Origin: JAYKGU01 sp035285585
GTDB lineage: Bacteria; Cyanobacteriota; Cyanobacteriia; CAKZMO01
NCBI GenBank assembly: GCA_035285585.1
Contig: JAYKGU010000164.1
Coordinates: forward strand, 62,001 to 126,000
Direction: 5' to 3'
DNA: 64,000 bases
Shown: positions 9,265-17,863 of the stretch, one piece after another
Numbering within the stretch: position 1 is the first letter of the stretch
Layout of the letters: each line of letters starts with the position of its first letter
Made by a program: the position numbers and the translations under genes
The notes under the pieces: generated by a model
Databases searched by the model: none
What the model was told of the DNA's origin: nothing
What the model saw: the letters and a program-made list of their open reading frames with translations, nothing else

Positions 9265-10341
9265 ATGGTAGATTCTCTCAAGAAACCAGATTTTCAAGAA
9301 CTTCGCCCCGGCATCAAAGCTCCTGCAAAGGAAACGCTGCTGACGCCGCGCTTTTACACCACTGACTTTGATGAAATGGCGGCGATGGACATCTCGCCTA
9401 ATGAAGATGAGCTGCGGGCGATTTTAGAAGAGTTCCGCACCGACTATAACCGCCACCACTTTGTCCGGGACGAAGAGTTTGAGCAGTCCTGGGATCACAT
9501 TGATGGAGAAACGCGGAAGCTGTTTGTCGAGTTCTTAGAGCGGTCTTGCACGGCAGAATTTTCTGGCTTTTTGCTCTACAAAGAACTTTCGCGCAAGCTG
9601 AAAGGCCGGAATCCTCTGCTGGCGGAGTGTTTCCTGCTGATGTCGCGGGATGAGGCGCGCCATGCGGGCTTTTTGAACAAGGCCATGTCCGACTTCAACC
9701 TGTCGTTGGATCTCGGTTTCTTGACCAAAAACCGCAGCTACACCTTCTTTAAGCCCAAATTCATCTTTTACGCCACCTACCTCTCTGAAAAGATCGGCTA
9801 CTGGCGCTACATCACCATCTACCGCCATCTGGAATCTCACCCAGAAGATCGCATTTACCCTATCTTCCGCTTCTTTGAGAACTGGTGCCAGGACGAGAAC
9901 CGCCACGGTGATTTCTTCGACGCTATCATGCGTGCCCAGCCCAGCATGCTCAACGACTGGAAAGCCAAGCTGTGGTGCCGCTTCTTCCTGCTCTCGGTGT
10001 TTGCCACCATGTACCTCAATGACCTGCAGCGGTCGGGCTTCTACGCGGCCCTGGGTCTGGATGCACGGGAGTATGACATCCATGTCATTCAAAAGACCAA
10101 TGACACGGCGGCTCGAGTCTTCCCGGTCATTCTCAACGTTGACCATCCAGAGTTCTTCGCCCGATTGGATCTCTGTGCGCGGAACAACCAGGCCCTGGCC
10201 AAGATTGAAGAATCAAACCAGCCGAAGGTTCTTAAGTTCTTCCGCAAGCTGCCCTTTTTCATTGCCAGCGGTTGGCAGATTCTGCGGCTTTACCTGATGA
10301 AACCCATCAGTGCCCAGGTTCTAGAGGGAACGGTGCGGTAA
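9265..10341 (+). CDS. acsF: Mg-protoporphyrin IX monomethyl ester oxidative cyclase
   Basis: A 358-residue diiron protein that forms the isocyclic fifth ring of chlorophyll using oxygen, converting Mg-protoporphyrin monomethyl ester to divinyl protochlorophyllide at the thylakoid membrane. The ferritin-like iron ligands are visible as two EXXH pairs, DEARH near residues 129-132 and DENRH near 210-213, plus the upstream Glu in SCTAEFSGF. Length agrees with the AcsF/ChlE family. It stands alone between a 270-bp leader and a strong terminator. A second, microaerobic paralogue, common in cyanobacteria, is not in the window. Confidence 0.96.
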   Translation: MVDSLKKPDFQELRPGIKAPAKETLLTPRFYTTDFDEMAAMDISPNEDELRAILEEFRTDYNRHHFVRDEEFEQSWDHIDGETRKLFVEFLERSCTAEFSGFLLYKELSRKLKGRNPLLAECFLLMSRDEARHAGFLNKAMSDFNLSLDLGFLTKNRSYTFFKPKFIFYATYLSEKIGYWRYITIYRHLESHPEDRIYPIFRFFENWCQDENRHGDFFDAIMRAQPSMLNDWKAKLWCRFFLLSVFATMYLNDLQRSGFYAALGLDAREYDIHVIQKTNDTAARVFPVILNVDHPEFFARLDLCARNNQALAKIEESNQPKVLKFFRKLPFFIASGWQILRLYLMKPISAQVLEGTVR

Positions 10342-10360
10342 TCGGTTTGGGCAAAACCTG

Positions 10361-10396
10361 AAAAAAGCGGTTCTGTTAGACAGGGCCGCTTTTTTG
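10361..10396 (+). terminator. rho-independent terminator of acsF
   Basis: A 10-bp stem (10361-10370 with 10386-10395) ends in TTTTTT, 20 bp after the acsF stop. The A-run at the left makes it also usable on the opposite strand. Confidence 0.85.
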
Positions 10397-10525
10397 TGGG
10401 AAGGTTGTGCAGCATTCAGGCTAAACCTGTGGGGGTGGTAGGCAGTGCCCGCCCTGCGGAATCGTTATTTGGGGTATCGGACTGTGAAGGGAAATCAATG
10501 GATTCGGAGCCGTAGAAAGGAAGAG

Positions 10526-11293
10526 ATGGGAGCGGTGGCTTGCCGATGGGGAGCACGTATTGCCCTCTCACCGCTGCTGTTCCTCCTCGCTGCACCTGCC
10601 TTCCCGCTGGATTCAACCGTGCCTTTTTCTGAAACCCCTCAGACGGCTCCAGATGGGCTGCCAGTTAGCGCTGAAGAAATTTTGGTGACGCAGGCAGCAA
10701 ATCTGGAGCTAGATCCCGCCATTTTAGAAGATAGTCCTGTGCTGCAGCGCTGGCTGGAGGAAATCCCCGATGTGCTGGAAGACATACGCACCGATCCCAG
10801 CTTTCGTACCCGCTTGCGGATAGGCTACAGCCGCGTGCCCACCTCGGACGAAGATGGTTTGATCGTAGGGGTGGAGGATGTGTTTATTGGGCGGACAGGG
10901 CTGACCCTGAATGCAGATTATCAGGGGGACTTGGGGGGCGATCGCCACAGTTTTGGCGGAGATTTGCGCTACTACGCCCTGCCCCTGGGAGGATATGTGA
11001 ACCTGGGGCCAGTGCTGGGCTATCGTCGCGTGGATACGGGGGGCGATCGCGCGGATGGCGTCAACCTGGGGCTGCGGCTGCTGTTTGTTCCCTCGCGCAC
11101 TGGGGCTGCGGACATTGCGCTGATGCAAACCTGGGTCAATCCAGGCAGCGACGACCAGGGTGCCAGCCTGTCCACCTTATCAGTAGGCTATGCCGTGACC
11201 CGCCAACTGCGCCTTGCCAGCGAAATTCAGGTCCAGGTGCTGCCCGACGATCAGGATACGCGATTCTCTGTTTTGCTGGAATGGATGCCGTGA
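10526..11293 (+). CDS. predicted exported beta-rich protein of unknown function
   Basis: A 255-residue protein. I take the ATG at 10526 because GGAAGAG stands directly before it and a typical export signal follows (basic start, then a hydrophobic ALSPLLFLLAAPAFP core with likely cleavage nearby); the frame is open upstream. The mature part begins with about 70 acidic residues and continues with alternating strands (TRLRIGYSR, LTLNADYQGD, DLRYYALPLGGYVNLGPVLGYRR, LRLASEIQVQV) and ends with an aromatic/hydrophobic strand. That pattern suggests a small outer-membrane beta-barrel or periplasmic beta-protein. Homologues are, as far as I recall, cyanobacterial proteins without assigned function. 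It has its own leader downstream of the acsF terminator. Confidence 0.7.
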   Translation: MGAVACRWGARIALSPLLFLLAAPAFPLDSTVPFSETPQTAPDGLPVSAEEILVTQAANLELDPAILEDSPVLQRWLEEIPDVLEDIRTDPSFRTRLRIGYSRVPTSDEDGLIVGVEDVFIGRTGLTLNADYQGDLGGDRHSFGGDLRYYALPLGGYVNLGPVLGYRRVDTGGDRADGVNLGLRLLFVPSRTGAADIALMQTWVNPGSDDQGASLSTLSVGYAVTRQLRLASEIQVQVLPDDQDTRFSVLLEWMP

Positions 11294-11628
11294 CATTTTC
11301 CCGACGCTGCCCTCGTGGGAACAGGGTGGGACTCATTGCTCCCCAGACCCCTCAGAAGTTAAAACTCTCGTGTTTTGAGGGAACGTTCGGGTTAAAACTG
11401 TGGGTAAGGTGAGCCGTTCCCACCTCCGGTGCTCAGGTGTTGAGTTTTTTGGAGCTAAGTAGGTCAGCACAATTAAATTCATGTTAGAAAACCGGGGGAG
11501 CGCCCCAGCGGGGCGCTCCCCCGGTTTTCTAACCTTCGTTTTTCAATACAGTTCTACTTAAGAGAAACGATTGAAACCTGGGAAACCTAAAACAGTGTCT
11601 GGTGCAGTGAGTAGATTAGTAACCGACC
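11294..11628. other. spacer holding hairpin repeat copy 2
   Basis: 335 bp between the exported-protein gene and the triple-repeat gene. About a third of it is the family R repeat at 11458-11562; the rest shows no gene. The promoter of the 11629-14126 gene pair should lie to the right of the hairpin. Confidence 0.6.
11458..11562. repeat. hairpin repeat, family R copy 2, perfect 24-bp stem
   Basis: The stem 11483-11506 pairs without mismatch with 11510-11533 across a 3-nt loop. Flanking arms (an ATTAAATTCAT arm on one side and TTCGTTTTTCAATA on the other) match copy 1 at 112-198 in inverse orientation, so the repeat unit is about 100 bp and not just a terminator. Confidence 0.9.
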
Positions 11629-13068
11629 ATGACTGTGTTATCTCCCCTTGATGAGGCTGTCCGCGACATCAGTCTGGCACAGCATCTGCCACGGATTAAA
11701 AAGCTGCTCGTCTATGCCTGTACCCAGCAGTGGGAGTCTGATCCTCGTCAGTTAGCAGGCTATCACCTCCATGATTTGCTGGAAGCGCTACTGCATCGGG
11801 CTCCAACGGTTGAGCGACTGCAGGCCCTGCTCTATCAGTTGACCGACTGCCTAAGCAAGCCAGCGGAATATACCCTGATCGCAAATCTCATCATCGAGCA
11901 GCTCCGTCCACTTTATGAGGACGGCACGGAGTCGGTGACGCCCGTCAGCCATCATTTTCCGGTGTGTGAGGCGATCGCCCATCAGCTTGCCCAAGATCCC
12001 CAGGCGTTGCGGGTTAAAAAGCTGCTGGTGCTCCTCTGCCGCAGCGTTTGGGAGCGGGATGCCCAGCGGCTAGACTGTATCCCCTGGGAAAGCCTGGTGC
12101 GGGAACTCTATCAGCGGGCACAGACCTCCGACCAGCTGCGGGCCGCCTTGAACAGCGCGGTGCGAACTTTGAATAAGCGAACCGAGTACGGGGCGATCGC
12201 TCGCACTATTCTGCAAGCCTGCGAGCCACTTTATTGGGATGCCGCCAACTCTGGCGGAGAAATCCGGTCCAACAGTGCTGTCCCCACAACGGGGATCATG
12301 GAACCGGCGATCGCGGCAACCATCGATAGTGCACCTCCAGCCGATGCCGCTCTCCCCAGCCCGCCCGCTTCACTGGTGGTCAAAGCGCTGGATGAGCTGG
12401 ACTGGTTTGAGCTACGGCTGGAGATTATGAAATACACTAATCCCCTGCTGGCAAAGCAGCTTTTGCTGGCAGTGCTCTATCCATCCACTGCCAAGGAGCA
12501 GAGTAACCAATCTCCCGCCAACTGGCAGGCGGCAGGCTGGCGCACGCTGCGGGAACACGATTTGGGCGGCCTGCTGCGGCGGTTTTTGCTGCCGGGTCAC
12601 TCCCTCGCCGAACTGGAAACAGCCCTGGTGACCGCCGTTCAGCAGCTAAATGCCCCCCATCACTATCCCCAGGTGGCCGCCACCCTGCTGCGGATCATTC
12701 GCCCCGTGCTGGTACCGGCGCGATCGCAGTCTGAGCACCGCCCCGACAAACAGGCCGAACTCCCCGAAAATTACCTCCAGACCTGCCAAATTGCCGCCTC
12801 TACGACCCTGCTGGAACGGTCCAGCACCCTGTCTCAGGAAACGGATCTGAGCGATGCCTCCCACAGCTATTCCCAGACCCTGGGACTGCCCTCTACCAAC
12901 CCTCAATGCTCGGCTAATCCACCGGCTGGGGATGACGGGGGGGCAACGGCGGCCTTGACCGACAACGAGTTAGAAACCCTGGATATGGCGATACTCACAC
13001 CGCACGGTCAATTCAATGCCGCCGATCCTGCCGCCACCGCCTTTCACGGGGCCTCTCCTCAGGGGTAG
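11629..13068 (+). CDS. conserved protein with three degenerate helical repeats, unknown function
   Basis: A 479-residue protein I do not recognise. It contains three similar alpha-helical units of about 80-100 residues: residues about 20-100 (KKLLVYACTQQWESD...LIIEQLRPLYED), about 125-205 (KKLLVLLCRSVWERD...ILQACEPLYWD) and about 250-365 (ELRLEIMKYTNPLL...LLRIIRPVL). The first two are clearly related; the third is more distant. A Pro/Ala linker separates units two and three, and the last 110 residues are low-complexity and probably disordered. No signal peptide or membrane span. It sits 65 bp before a pentapeptide-repeat gene on the same strand, and both start codons are preceded by the same ACCGACC context, so they are probably co-expressed. 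Confidence 0.7.
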   Translation: MTVLSPLDEAVRDISLAQHLPRIKKLLVYACTQQWESDPRQLAGYHLHDLLEALLHRAPTVERLQALLYQLTDCLSKPAEYTLIANLIIEQLRPLYEDGTESVTPVSHHFPVCEAIAHQLAQDPQALRVKKLLVLLCRSVWERDAQRLDCIPWESLVRELYQRAQTSDQLRAALNSAVRTLNKRTEYGAIARTILQACEPLYWDAANSGGEIRSNSAVPTTGIMEPAIAATIDSAPPADAALPSPPASLVVKALDELDWFELRLEIMKYTNPLLAKQLLLAVLYPSTAKEQSNQSPANWQAAGWRTLREHDLGGLLRRFLLPGHSLAELETALVTAVQQLNAPHHYPQVAATLLRIIRPVLVPARSQSEHRPDKQAELPENYLQTCQIAASTTLLERSSTLSQETDLSDASHSYSQTLGLPSTNPQCSANPPAGDDGGATAALTDNELETLDMAILTPHGQFNAADPAATAFHGASPQG

Positions 13069-13133
13069 CCCACTGCCCAGCCAACGCTGAAAACTCAACC
13101 TTCGAGCATTTTTGGAATTGATGTAAACCGACC

Positions 13134-14126
13134 ATGGAAGCCAGCGAATTATTGCAGCGATATGCGGACAAAGACATCAACTTTGCCGGGGAGAATCTGA
13201 CCGGCATGAACCTGTCAGAAGCCGACCTGATTGGCATTAATTTGAGCGGCGCAGACCTGCGCAATGCCTCCCTGGTGCTGAGCTATTTGAATCGGGCCAC
13301 CCTGGACTATGCCCACCTGGTGGCTGCCAATCTGAGTGGGGCCAATCTCACCCAGGCCAGCCTGGTTCGCGCCGTGCTAAAAGACGCCAACCTGCATGGC
13401 GCATTGCTCCAGGGGGCTGACCTGCGAAGTACCGATCTGACGCTGGCAGATTTACTCGACGCCAATTTGATGGACGCAGACCTGCGCAACGCCGACCTCA
13501 GTGGAGCCAACCTCACGGGCGCTTGCCTGCGGGGGGCGAACCTGCGGGAGGAAAACCGCCGCTATAACGCCAACCTGCGGGGGGCCAACCTGCGGAAGGT
13601 GGACCTGCGGGGAGCAAACTTAACGGGGGCAGATCTGGCCAGGGTGGATCTGCGGGGGGCGAATTTGAGCGAGGCGTGCCTGCGGGGGGCAGATCTGCAG
13701 GGGGCGGATTTAGGTGATGCGAACCTGGTGGGGGCGTTTTTAACCGAGGCCGACCTGACCCAGGCATCCCTGCGCCATGCCAATTTGACCAACGCCAAGC
13801 TGGAGCGATCGCACCTGAGCGGAGCCGACCTGGCCACCGTCATCCTCATTGGCGCGATTTTACCCGACGCGGATCTGAGCAACGCTAACCTGGCCTGGGC
13901 AATTCTCACGGGGGCACAGCTTAACCGCACAAATTTGAGCCGCGCCAATCTGCGTCAAACTAATTTGAAGGAAGCAAACCTGACGGACGCCTATCTGGCC
14001 CGCGCCGATTTAACGGATGCGGATTTGACCGATGCCAGCCTGGTGCGAGCAGAGCTGAGCAGCACGACCCTGACCGGAGCCATCCTCGCGGGGGCCACCC
14101 TGCCCGATGGCAGCATCCATCCCTGA
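13134..14126 (+). CDS. pentapeptide-repeat protein, fully repeat-built
   Basis: A 330-residue protein made almost entirely of A(D/N)LXX pentapeptides from about residue 17 to the C-terminus, predicted to fold as a right-handed quadrilateral beta-helix. A single break in the five-residue register (around residues 139-145, GREENRRYN-like, rich in Glu/Arg/Asn) probably forms a loop out of the helix. It has no membrane span, signal or extra domain. Pentapeptide proteins are very abundant in cyanobacteria and mostly without known roles; DNA-gyrase protection in the Qnr/MfpA group is one known function but nothing here points to it. It follows the triple-repeat gene by 65 bp. Confidence 0.92.
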   Translation: MEASELLQRYADKDINFAGENLTGMNLSEADLIGINLSGADLRNASLVLSYLNRATLDYAHLVAANLSGANLTQASLVRAVLKDANLHGALLQGADLRSTDLTLADLLDANLMDADLRNADLSGANLTGACLRGANLREENRRYNANLRGANLRKVDLRGANLTGADLARVDLRGANLSEACLRGADLQGADLGDANLVGAFLTEADLTQASLRHANLTNAKLERSHLSGADLATVILIGAILPDADLSNANLAWAILTGAQLNRTNLSRANLRQTNLKEANLTDAYLARADLTDADLTDASLVRAELSSTTLTGAILAGATLPDGSIHP

Positions 14127-14171
14127 CCCACCAGCCCCCGGTTCCCTCCCTCACGAGATGGAAGCTGCTCT

Positions 14172-14750
14172 TCAGGTGCGCACCTTCCACAGGCAGCTTG
14201 AAATCAGGTTAGTCGTCACATGGGCGGCGATGGGTACCAGCAGGCTGTGGGTTTCGACGGCACTGAAGCCCAGCAGCAAACCGATGATCGAGGCCCAAAC
14301 GATGTAGGGCCACTGCTGTTTGCCGCTGAAGTGAAGGACGCCAAAGCAGAGGCTGGATATGACAATTCCCATCCAATTAAGGCCAATGGCGGGCAGCATC
14401 ACGCCGCGAAACAGCAGTTCTTCGCTCATACCAGGAAGCAGCCCAAGCCAGATCAGGTCAATCCACAGCAGCGGCTTGAGCACCATCTCCAGATAATGCT
14501 CGGCGCTCTGGCGATAGGCGGGCCAAAGCTGGTAAATGACGCCACTCATGAGGGTGATGCCGACTCCCAGCCCCACGCCGATGAGCAGACGGGTTAGGCT
14601 CCAGTTAAGGGAAAGGAGCGTGGCCGGGTCAAACCACAGCCACACCTGCGATACCACCAGCAAGACAATGGCCGTCACCCCCATGGCCGATAGGATTTGA
14701 AAACGGGTAAGCGGCTCGGTGTCGGGATGGGGGGAGAACGGTTGGGTCAC
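14172..14750 (-). CDS. CPBP-family intramembrane metalloprotease (CAAX protease-like)
   Basis: A 192-residue membrane protein with about five hydrophobic segments and the three signature motifs of the CPBP/Rce1 family: EELLFRG near residue 109, FGVLH about 30 residues later, and a C-terminal HVTTN. These supply the Glu and His catalytic residues of a glutamic-type intramembrane endopeptidase; bacterial members cleave prenylated or small peptides or modify bacteriocins, but the substrate here is unknown. The start is a GTG that overlaps the TGA stop of the upstream DUF3326 gene (GTGA, 14747-14750), implying translational coupling. Length is normal for the family. Confidence 0.85.
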   Translation of the reverse strand: MTQPFSPHPDTEPLTRFQILSAMGVTAIVLLVVSQVWLWFDPATLLSLNWSLTRLLIGVGLGVGITLMSGVIYQLWPAYRQSAEHYLEMVLKPLLWIDLIWLGLLPGMSEELLFRGVMLPAIGLNWMGIVISSLCFGVLHFSGKQQWPYIVWASIIGLLLGFSAVETHSLLVPIAAHVTTNLISSCLWKVRT

Positions 14751-15901
14751 AGTGGGGATGGCATAGAAGGGATAAAGCTGGAAGGGGGGCGATCGCCCTT
14801 AGCCCTGGACAAAGGAATATCGGGCAAGGGTTGCAGGGCCAGTACCTGAGGTCGCAGCGCATCGAGGGAAACGCCCGCCTTGAGGGCCACCAGTGCCCCC
14901 AACGCTTCCATATATGATTGTAGCCGCAGAGCCGGAATGCCCAATGCCTCTGGGGGGGTCTGCATAGTGGTGGTATTTTCTGCCACGGCGAGAATACGGG
15001 TACGGGTGGAAGCGAGGCTCAATACGGCACTGCCGCCGCAGGCCGTTGCGGGCACCACCAGCGCATCGACCTGATCGGCCCAGAGGGCTGGCGCAGTGGA
15101 GCGGCAATCAGGATTGGTGACAAACTGGGGCGCACGGCTGAGGCCCACCAGGACGCAGGGCAGAAAGGTGTAGCCCAGTTCCTCCGCCGCCGTGCGGGGC
15201 GACACCTGCGGATCGACATCGAGGGGCGCAAGGGCCGGGGCATGGGCACAGGGAACGTGAAAGGTGCGGACAACCAGGTGGCTGATCACCGCCTCGGCTC
15301 CCGCCAAAGGATCGACCCCCTGTCCCTGGCGGTAGTGGTGGAAGTTCTCGCTGTCTTCGTCATCGGGGAAGCGGGCGACAACGGCGATCGCCTCGGCCCC
15401 CGCCTGGGTAATCAACCGCTCCGCCGCCCGCAGCAGACTATCCGGTCGTTGAATCGTACCCCAGGTAGCCCCCGATTTCGCCTGGGAAAGGCTCACTCCC
15501 AGGGGGGCATCGGTGACGACATAGTCGGCCAGCTCCAGCCCCAGGGTGGCACGGGCAGCATCGGCCACCTGGAGATGGCGCAGGCGCAGCTCTGGCTCAA
15601 TCCCCCGATCCAGCAGCAGGCCAACCCGATTTTGCCGCACGGGACGCAGCCCCCAGCGACCTGCCGCCACCTGATCCAGCCCGTACCCTTCCACGTAGAG
15701 GACGTTCTCCATGGGCCAGTAGAGCTGGGCACCGTTGAGGACGTTCGGATGGGTGATCAGACAGTCGGCAATTTGGGCGATCGCCCGCGCCATTGGCAAC
15801 GCATCCCCCGCGTAGCCCCCCATAGCCGCACCAATGCCCGTGGGCACGATGAGCATCACGGTAAACGGTGAAGATTGTGAACGGATCGGGGACATCAGCA
15901 A
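14747..15901 (-). CDS. DUF3326 family protein
   Basis: A 384-residue protein of DUF3326, a family found across cyanobacteria and in chloroplast-bearing plants, with no assigned reaction. It begins FTVMLIVPTGIGAAMGGYAGDA and keeps a conserved ENVLYVEGYGLD segment near residues 65-76 and a Cys/Gly-rich segment near residues 285-300 (VVPATACGGSAVL). No signal peptide or membrane span, so cytosolic. It is the middle gene of a tight minus-strand set: three bases after the 79-residue gene and overlapping the CPBP protease start by four bases. Family membership is from recall and the motif pattern. Confidence 0.8.
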   Translation of the reverse strand: MLMSPIRSQSSPFTVMLIVPTGIGAAMGGYAGDALPMARAIAQIADCLITHPNVLNGAQLYWPMENVLYVEGYGLDQVAAGRWGLRPVRQNRVGLLLDRGIEPELRLRHLQVADAARATLGLELADYVVTDAPLGVSLSQAKSGATWGTIQRPDSLLRAAERLITQAGAEAIAVVARFPDDEDSENFHHYRQGQGVDPLAGAEAVISHLVVRTFHVPCAHAPALAPLDVDPQVSPRTAAEELGYTFLPCVLVGLSRAPQFVTNPDCRSTAPALWADQVDALVVPATACGGSAVLSLASTRTRILAVAENTTTMQTPPEALGIPALRLQSYMEALGALVALKAGVSLDALRPQVLALQPLPDIPLSRAKGDRPPSSFIPSMPSPL

Positions 15902-15904
15902 TAA

Positions 15905-16144
15905 TCAAGAATGACCAGGGGTAATGACCACGGCTTCGATTTGGGCAGTTTGGCGATCGCCATTCACCCCGGTAATCGACCAGCGCAGCGGCTCACCGAT
16001 GGCGGTCAACTGGGCCTCAATAGCCTGCTGCAAATCTGACAGCGAAGCCGACAGGGCAACTTCGGTGGCTACGAACTGCAGCCCCCCCACGGGTTGGCCA
16101 GGGATTGTATCGGATGCGGGTACTCGTTGGTTTGCCTGTAACAT
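15905..16144 (-). CDS. small conserved protein, unknown function
   Basis: A 79-residue acidic, soluble protein I cannot assign. It has a compact alpha/beta pattern (LQFVATEVALSAS, DLQQAIEAQLTAIG, LRWSITGVNG, IEAVVIT). It ends three bases before the DUF3326 start, so the two are almost certainly one transcription unit with the CPBP protease. No known motif. Confidence 0.6.
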   Translation of the reverse strand: MLQANQRVPASDTIPGQPVGGLQFVATEVALSASLSDLQQAIEAQLTAIGEPLRWSITGVNGDRQTAQIEAVVITPGHS

Positions 16145-16258
16145 GGGCCATTTGACTGAGCGCTGGGTGCGCCTGACGGGCTGCCGAGCAGACAGACCCG
16201 GTTAGGCGAAAAATCCTGCAGGGCGAATAGCCATTTACCCCTGCCGTGGGTCTTGACT

Positions 16259-16579
16259 TTAAGAGGGTTGACCAAACTGGAGCTGGTAAACCGTTTCTTC
16301 TTTTTCAGTTTCAATTTTCAGGTTGGAGCGGGGGTAGGCACTGCACAGCAACACATAGCCATCGGCCTGAAGCTCAGTGCCAATGCCAGCGGCATCGCTC
16401 TGATCTACCTTGCCCTCGTGGATGAAGGCCGCGCAGGTGGTACAGACCCCGGCATTGCAGGAGAAGGGTAGCTCCAGCCCCTGGTCAAGGGCGACGCTGA
16501 GAATGGTGCGATCGCCCGGCACCTGAATGGAGTAGGTTTCGCCCTGATGCTGAATTTCAACTGTGTACAAATCCGCCAT
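16259..16579 (-). CDS. 2Fe-2S plant-type ferredoxin
   Basis: A 106-residue electron carrier. The four cluster cysteines follow the plant-type pattern: Cys41, Cys46 and Cys49 in CNAGVCTTC, then Cys79 in VLLC. Usual photosynthetic PetF proteins have a CRAGACSTC core and about 97-99 residues; here the core differs and there is an extra C-terminal stretch (EKEETVYQLQFGQ). This places it among the alternative ferredoxins (FdC-like) rather than the main photosystem I acceptor; the subgroup is inferred. It lies 82 bp after the GntR regulator on the same strand and may be controlled with it. Confidence 0.9.
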   Translation of the reverse strand: MADLYTVEIQHQGETYSIQVPGDRTILSVALDQGLELPFSCNAGVCTTCAAFIHEGKVDQSDAAGIGTELQADGYVLLCSAYPRSNLKIETEKEETVYQLQFGQPS

Positions 16580-16660
16580 AGATGCTTGAAGGAGCCTCCA
16601 TCAACAATCGGTCAGAGATTTTGCAGTATCCTGCCGAAGACACCGAGGCCCATTCTAGCG

Positions 16661-17644
16661 CTACTCCAGCCCCAATTCGCGCTTCAGCAGGCTAATTGAC
16701 TTGGAGCCGATGTAATTTTCGCAGCAAATCACTTGAGGGGCGCGGATCAGGTCTTCTCGGGCTGCCTGGATGGCGTCCTTCACCCGCTGGAAGCTGGCCT
16801 GGTCGCAGATGATGGTTTGGGCGGCCCGCACGATGGCGTTGACCTTGTAGGGGTCATCCAGCTTGGCCGTGAGTACCAGCAGGTCTTCCCCCTTGAGGCT
16901 GTGGACGATCACCTCGGCGGCCCGAAGAATGCCGGAGCTGAGGCTCACCAGGCCAATGGAGCTGCCCCGCGGCAGCTTATGAATAATTTGCAGCTCGTTG
17001 CTGTAGTCGTAGATATCTACCGGAATCACCCGCACCGACTTGGGAGCGGCCACCGCCTCCGCTTCGCCAATAAAGTAGCGGGTGGTGACCACGGTACCGC
17101 CCCGTGCCTGATCCAGCACATCGCTCAACTCCTCCAGGGGAACAAGCTGCACCGGGATTCGCAGGGACTGTTCCAGCTCCTGGGTGATCAGCTCACCCGC
17201 GCCGATGTCTACTTGGGGAGCCGTCACCAGCACCCGTGCGCCACACCGCAGCCGCCAGTCAATTTCTGAGAGAAACAGCTCCCGTGCCTGACTCAGGGAG
17301 CAGCCCTGATTGAGGAGATCGTCCAGGCTCTTTTGCACCAGCTTGTGGGCTTCTGGGAATTTCTCGAACAGGGGCGAATGGGGCTTGGTGCCGCCCTCAT
17401 CCCCCTGGCTGCGGACGTAGATGCCTGCCCCCGCCCGCGCGTCTACGATGCCCAAGTCTTCCAGTTGGCGGTAGACCTTGCTGATGGTGTTGCGGTGCAG
17501 CCCCGTTTGCATGGCGAGCTGGCGGGTGCTGGGTAGCCGATGCCCGGGTGGATACTGCCGTGAGGCGATCGCAAAGCGAATTTGATTAAACAGTTGGGTA
17601 GAGGCGGGAATTTCACTATCAGGTTGAATATGAAACTGAACCAT
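16661..17644 (-). CDS. GntR-family transcription regulator
   Basis: A 327-residue regulator. Residues about 10-78 form the GntR winged helix (PASTQLFNQIRFAIASRQY, then LPSTRQLAMQTGLHRNTISK). The C-terminal 250 residues are not an aminotransferase (MocR) domain and not a plain FadR or HutC domain that I can name; they look like an alpha/beta sensor with repeated hydrophobic strands (VRVIPVDIYDYS, IGLVSLSSGILRAAEVIV, DLLVLTAKLDD). Such long GntR proteins are conserved in cyanobacteria. The gene is divergent from the dienelactone hydrolase and upstream of the ferredoxin gene. The ligand is unknown. Confidence 0.85.
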   Translation of the reverse strand: MVQFHIQPDSEIPASTQLFNQIRFAIASRQYPPGHRLPSTRQLAMQTGLHRNTISKVYRQLEDLGIVDARAGAGIYVRSQGDEGGTKPHSPLFEKFPEAHKLVQKSLDDLLNQGCSLSQARELFLSEIDWRLRCGARVLVTAPQVDIGAGELITQELEQSLRIPVQLVPLEELSDVLDQARGGTVVTTRYFIGEAEAVAAPKSVRVIPVDIYDYSNELQIIHKLPRGSSIGLVSLSSGILRAAEVIVHSLKGEDLLVLTAKLDDPYKVNAIVRAAQTIICDQASFQRVKDAIQAAREDLIRAPQVICCENYIGSKSISLLKRELGLE

Positions 17645-17863
17645 ATTGGACGGTCTCCAAAACGGTGGGGTATTAGATTAAGAATATTTGGAGCTTGGGC
17701 AGCCGATATCTTCTTATAAGGCTACCGGCAATGAGGTGCAGGGAATTTCTCTCTAGTCTCCTATCCTACTCTGTTCTCCATCAATCGACACTCGCCACAC
17801 TTGACGGCTGTAGGTTTCACCCATCTGGCCTATACTGCCTGTGGAAGACAAATGGAGAAGGAT

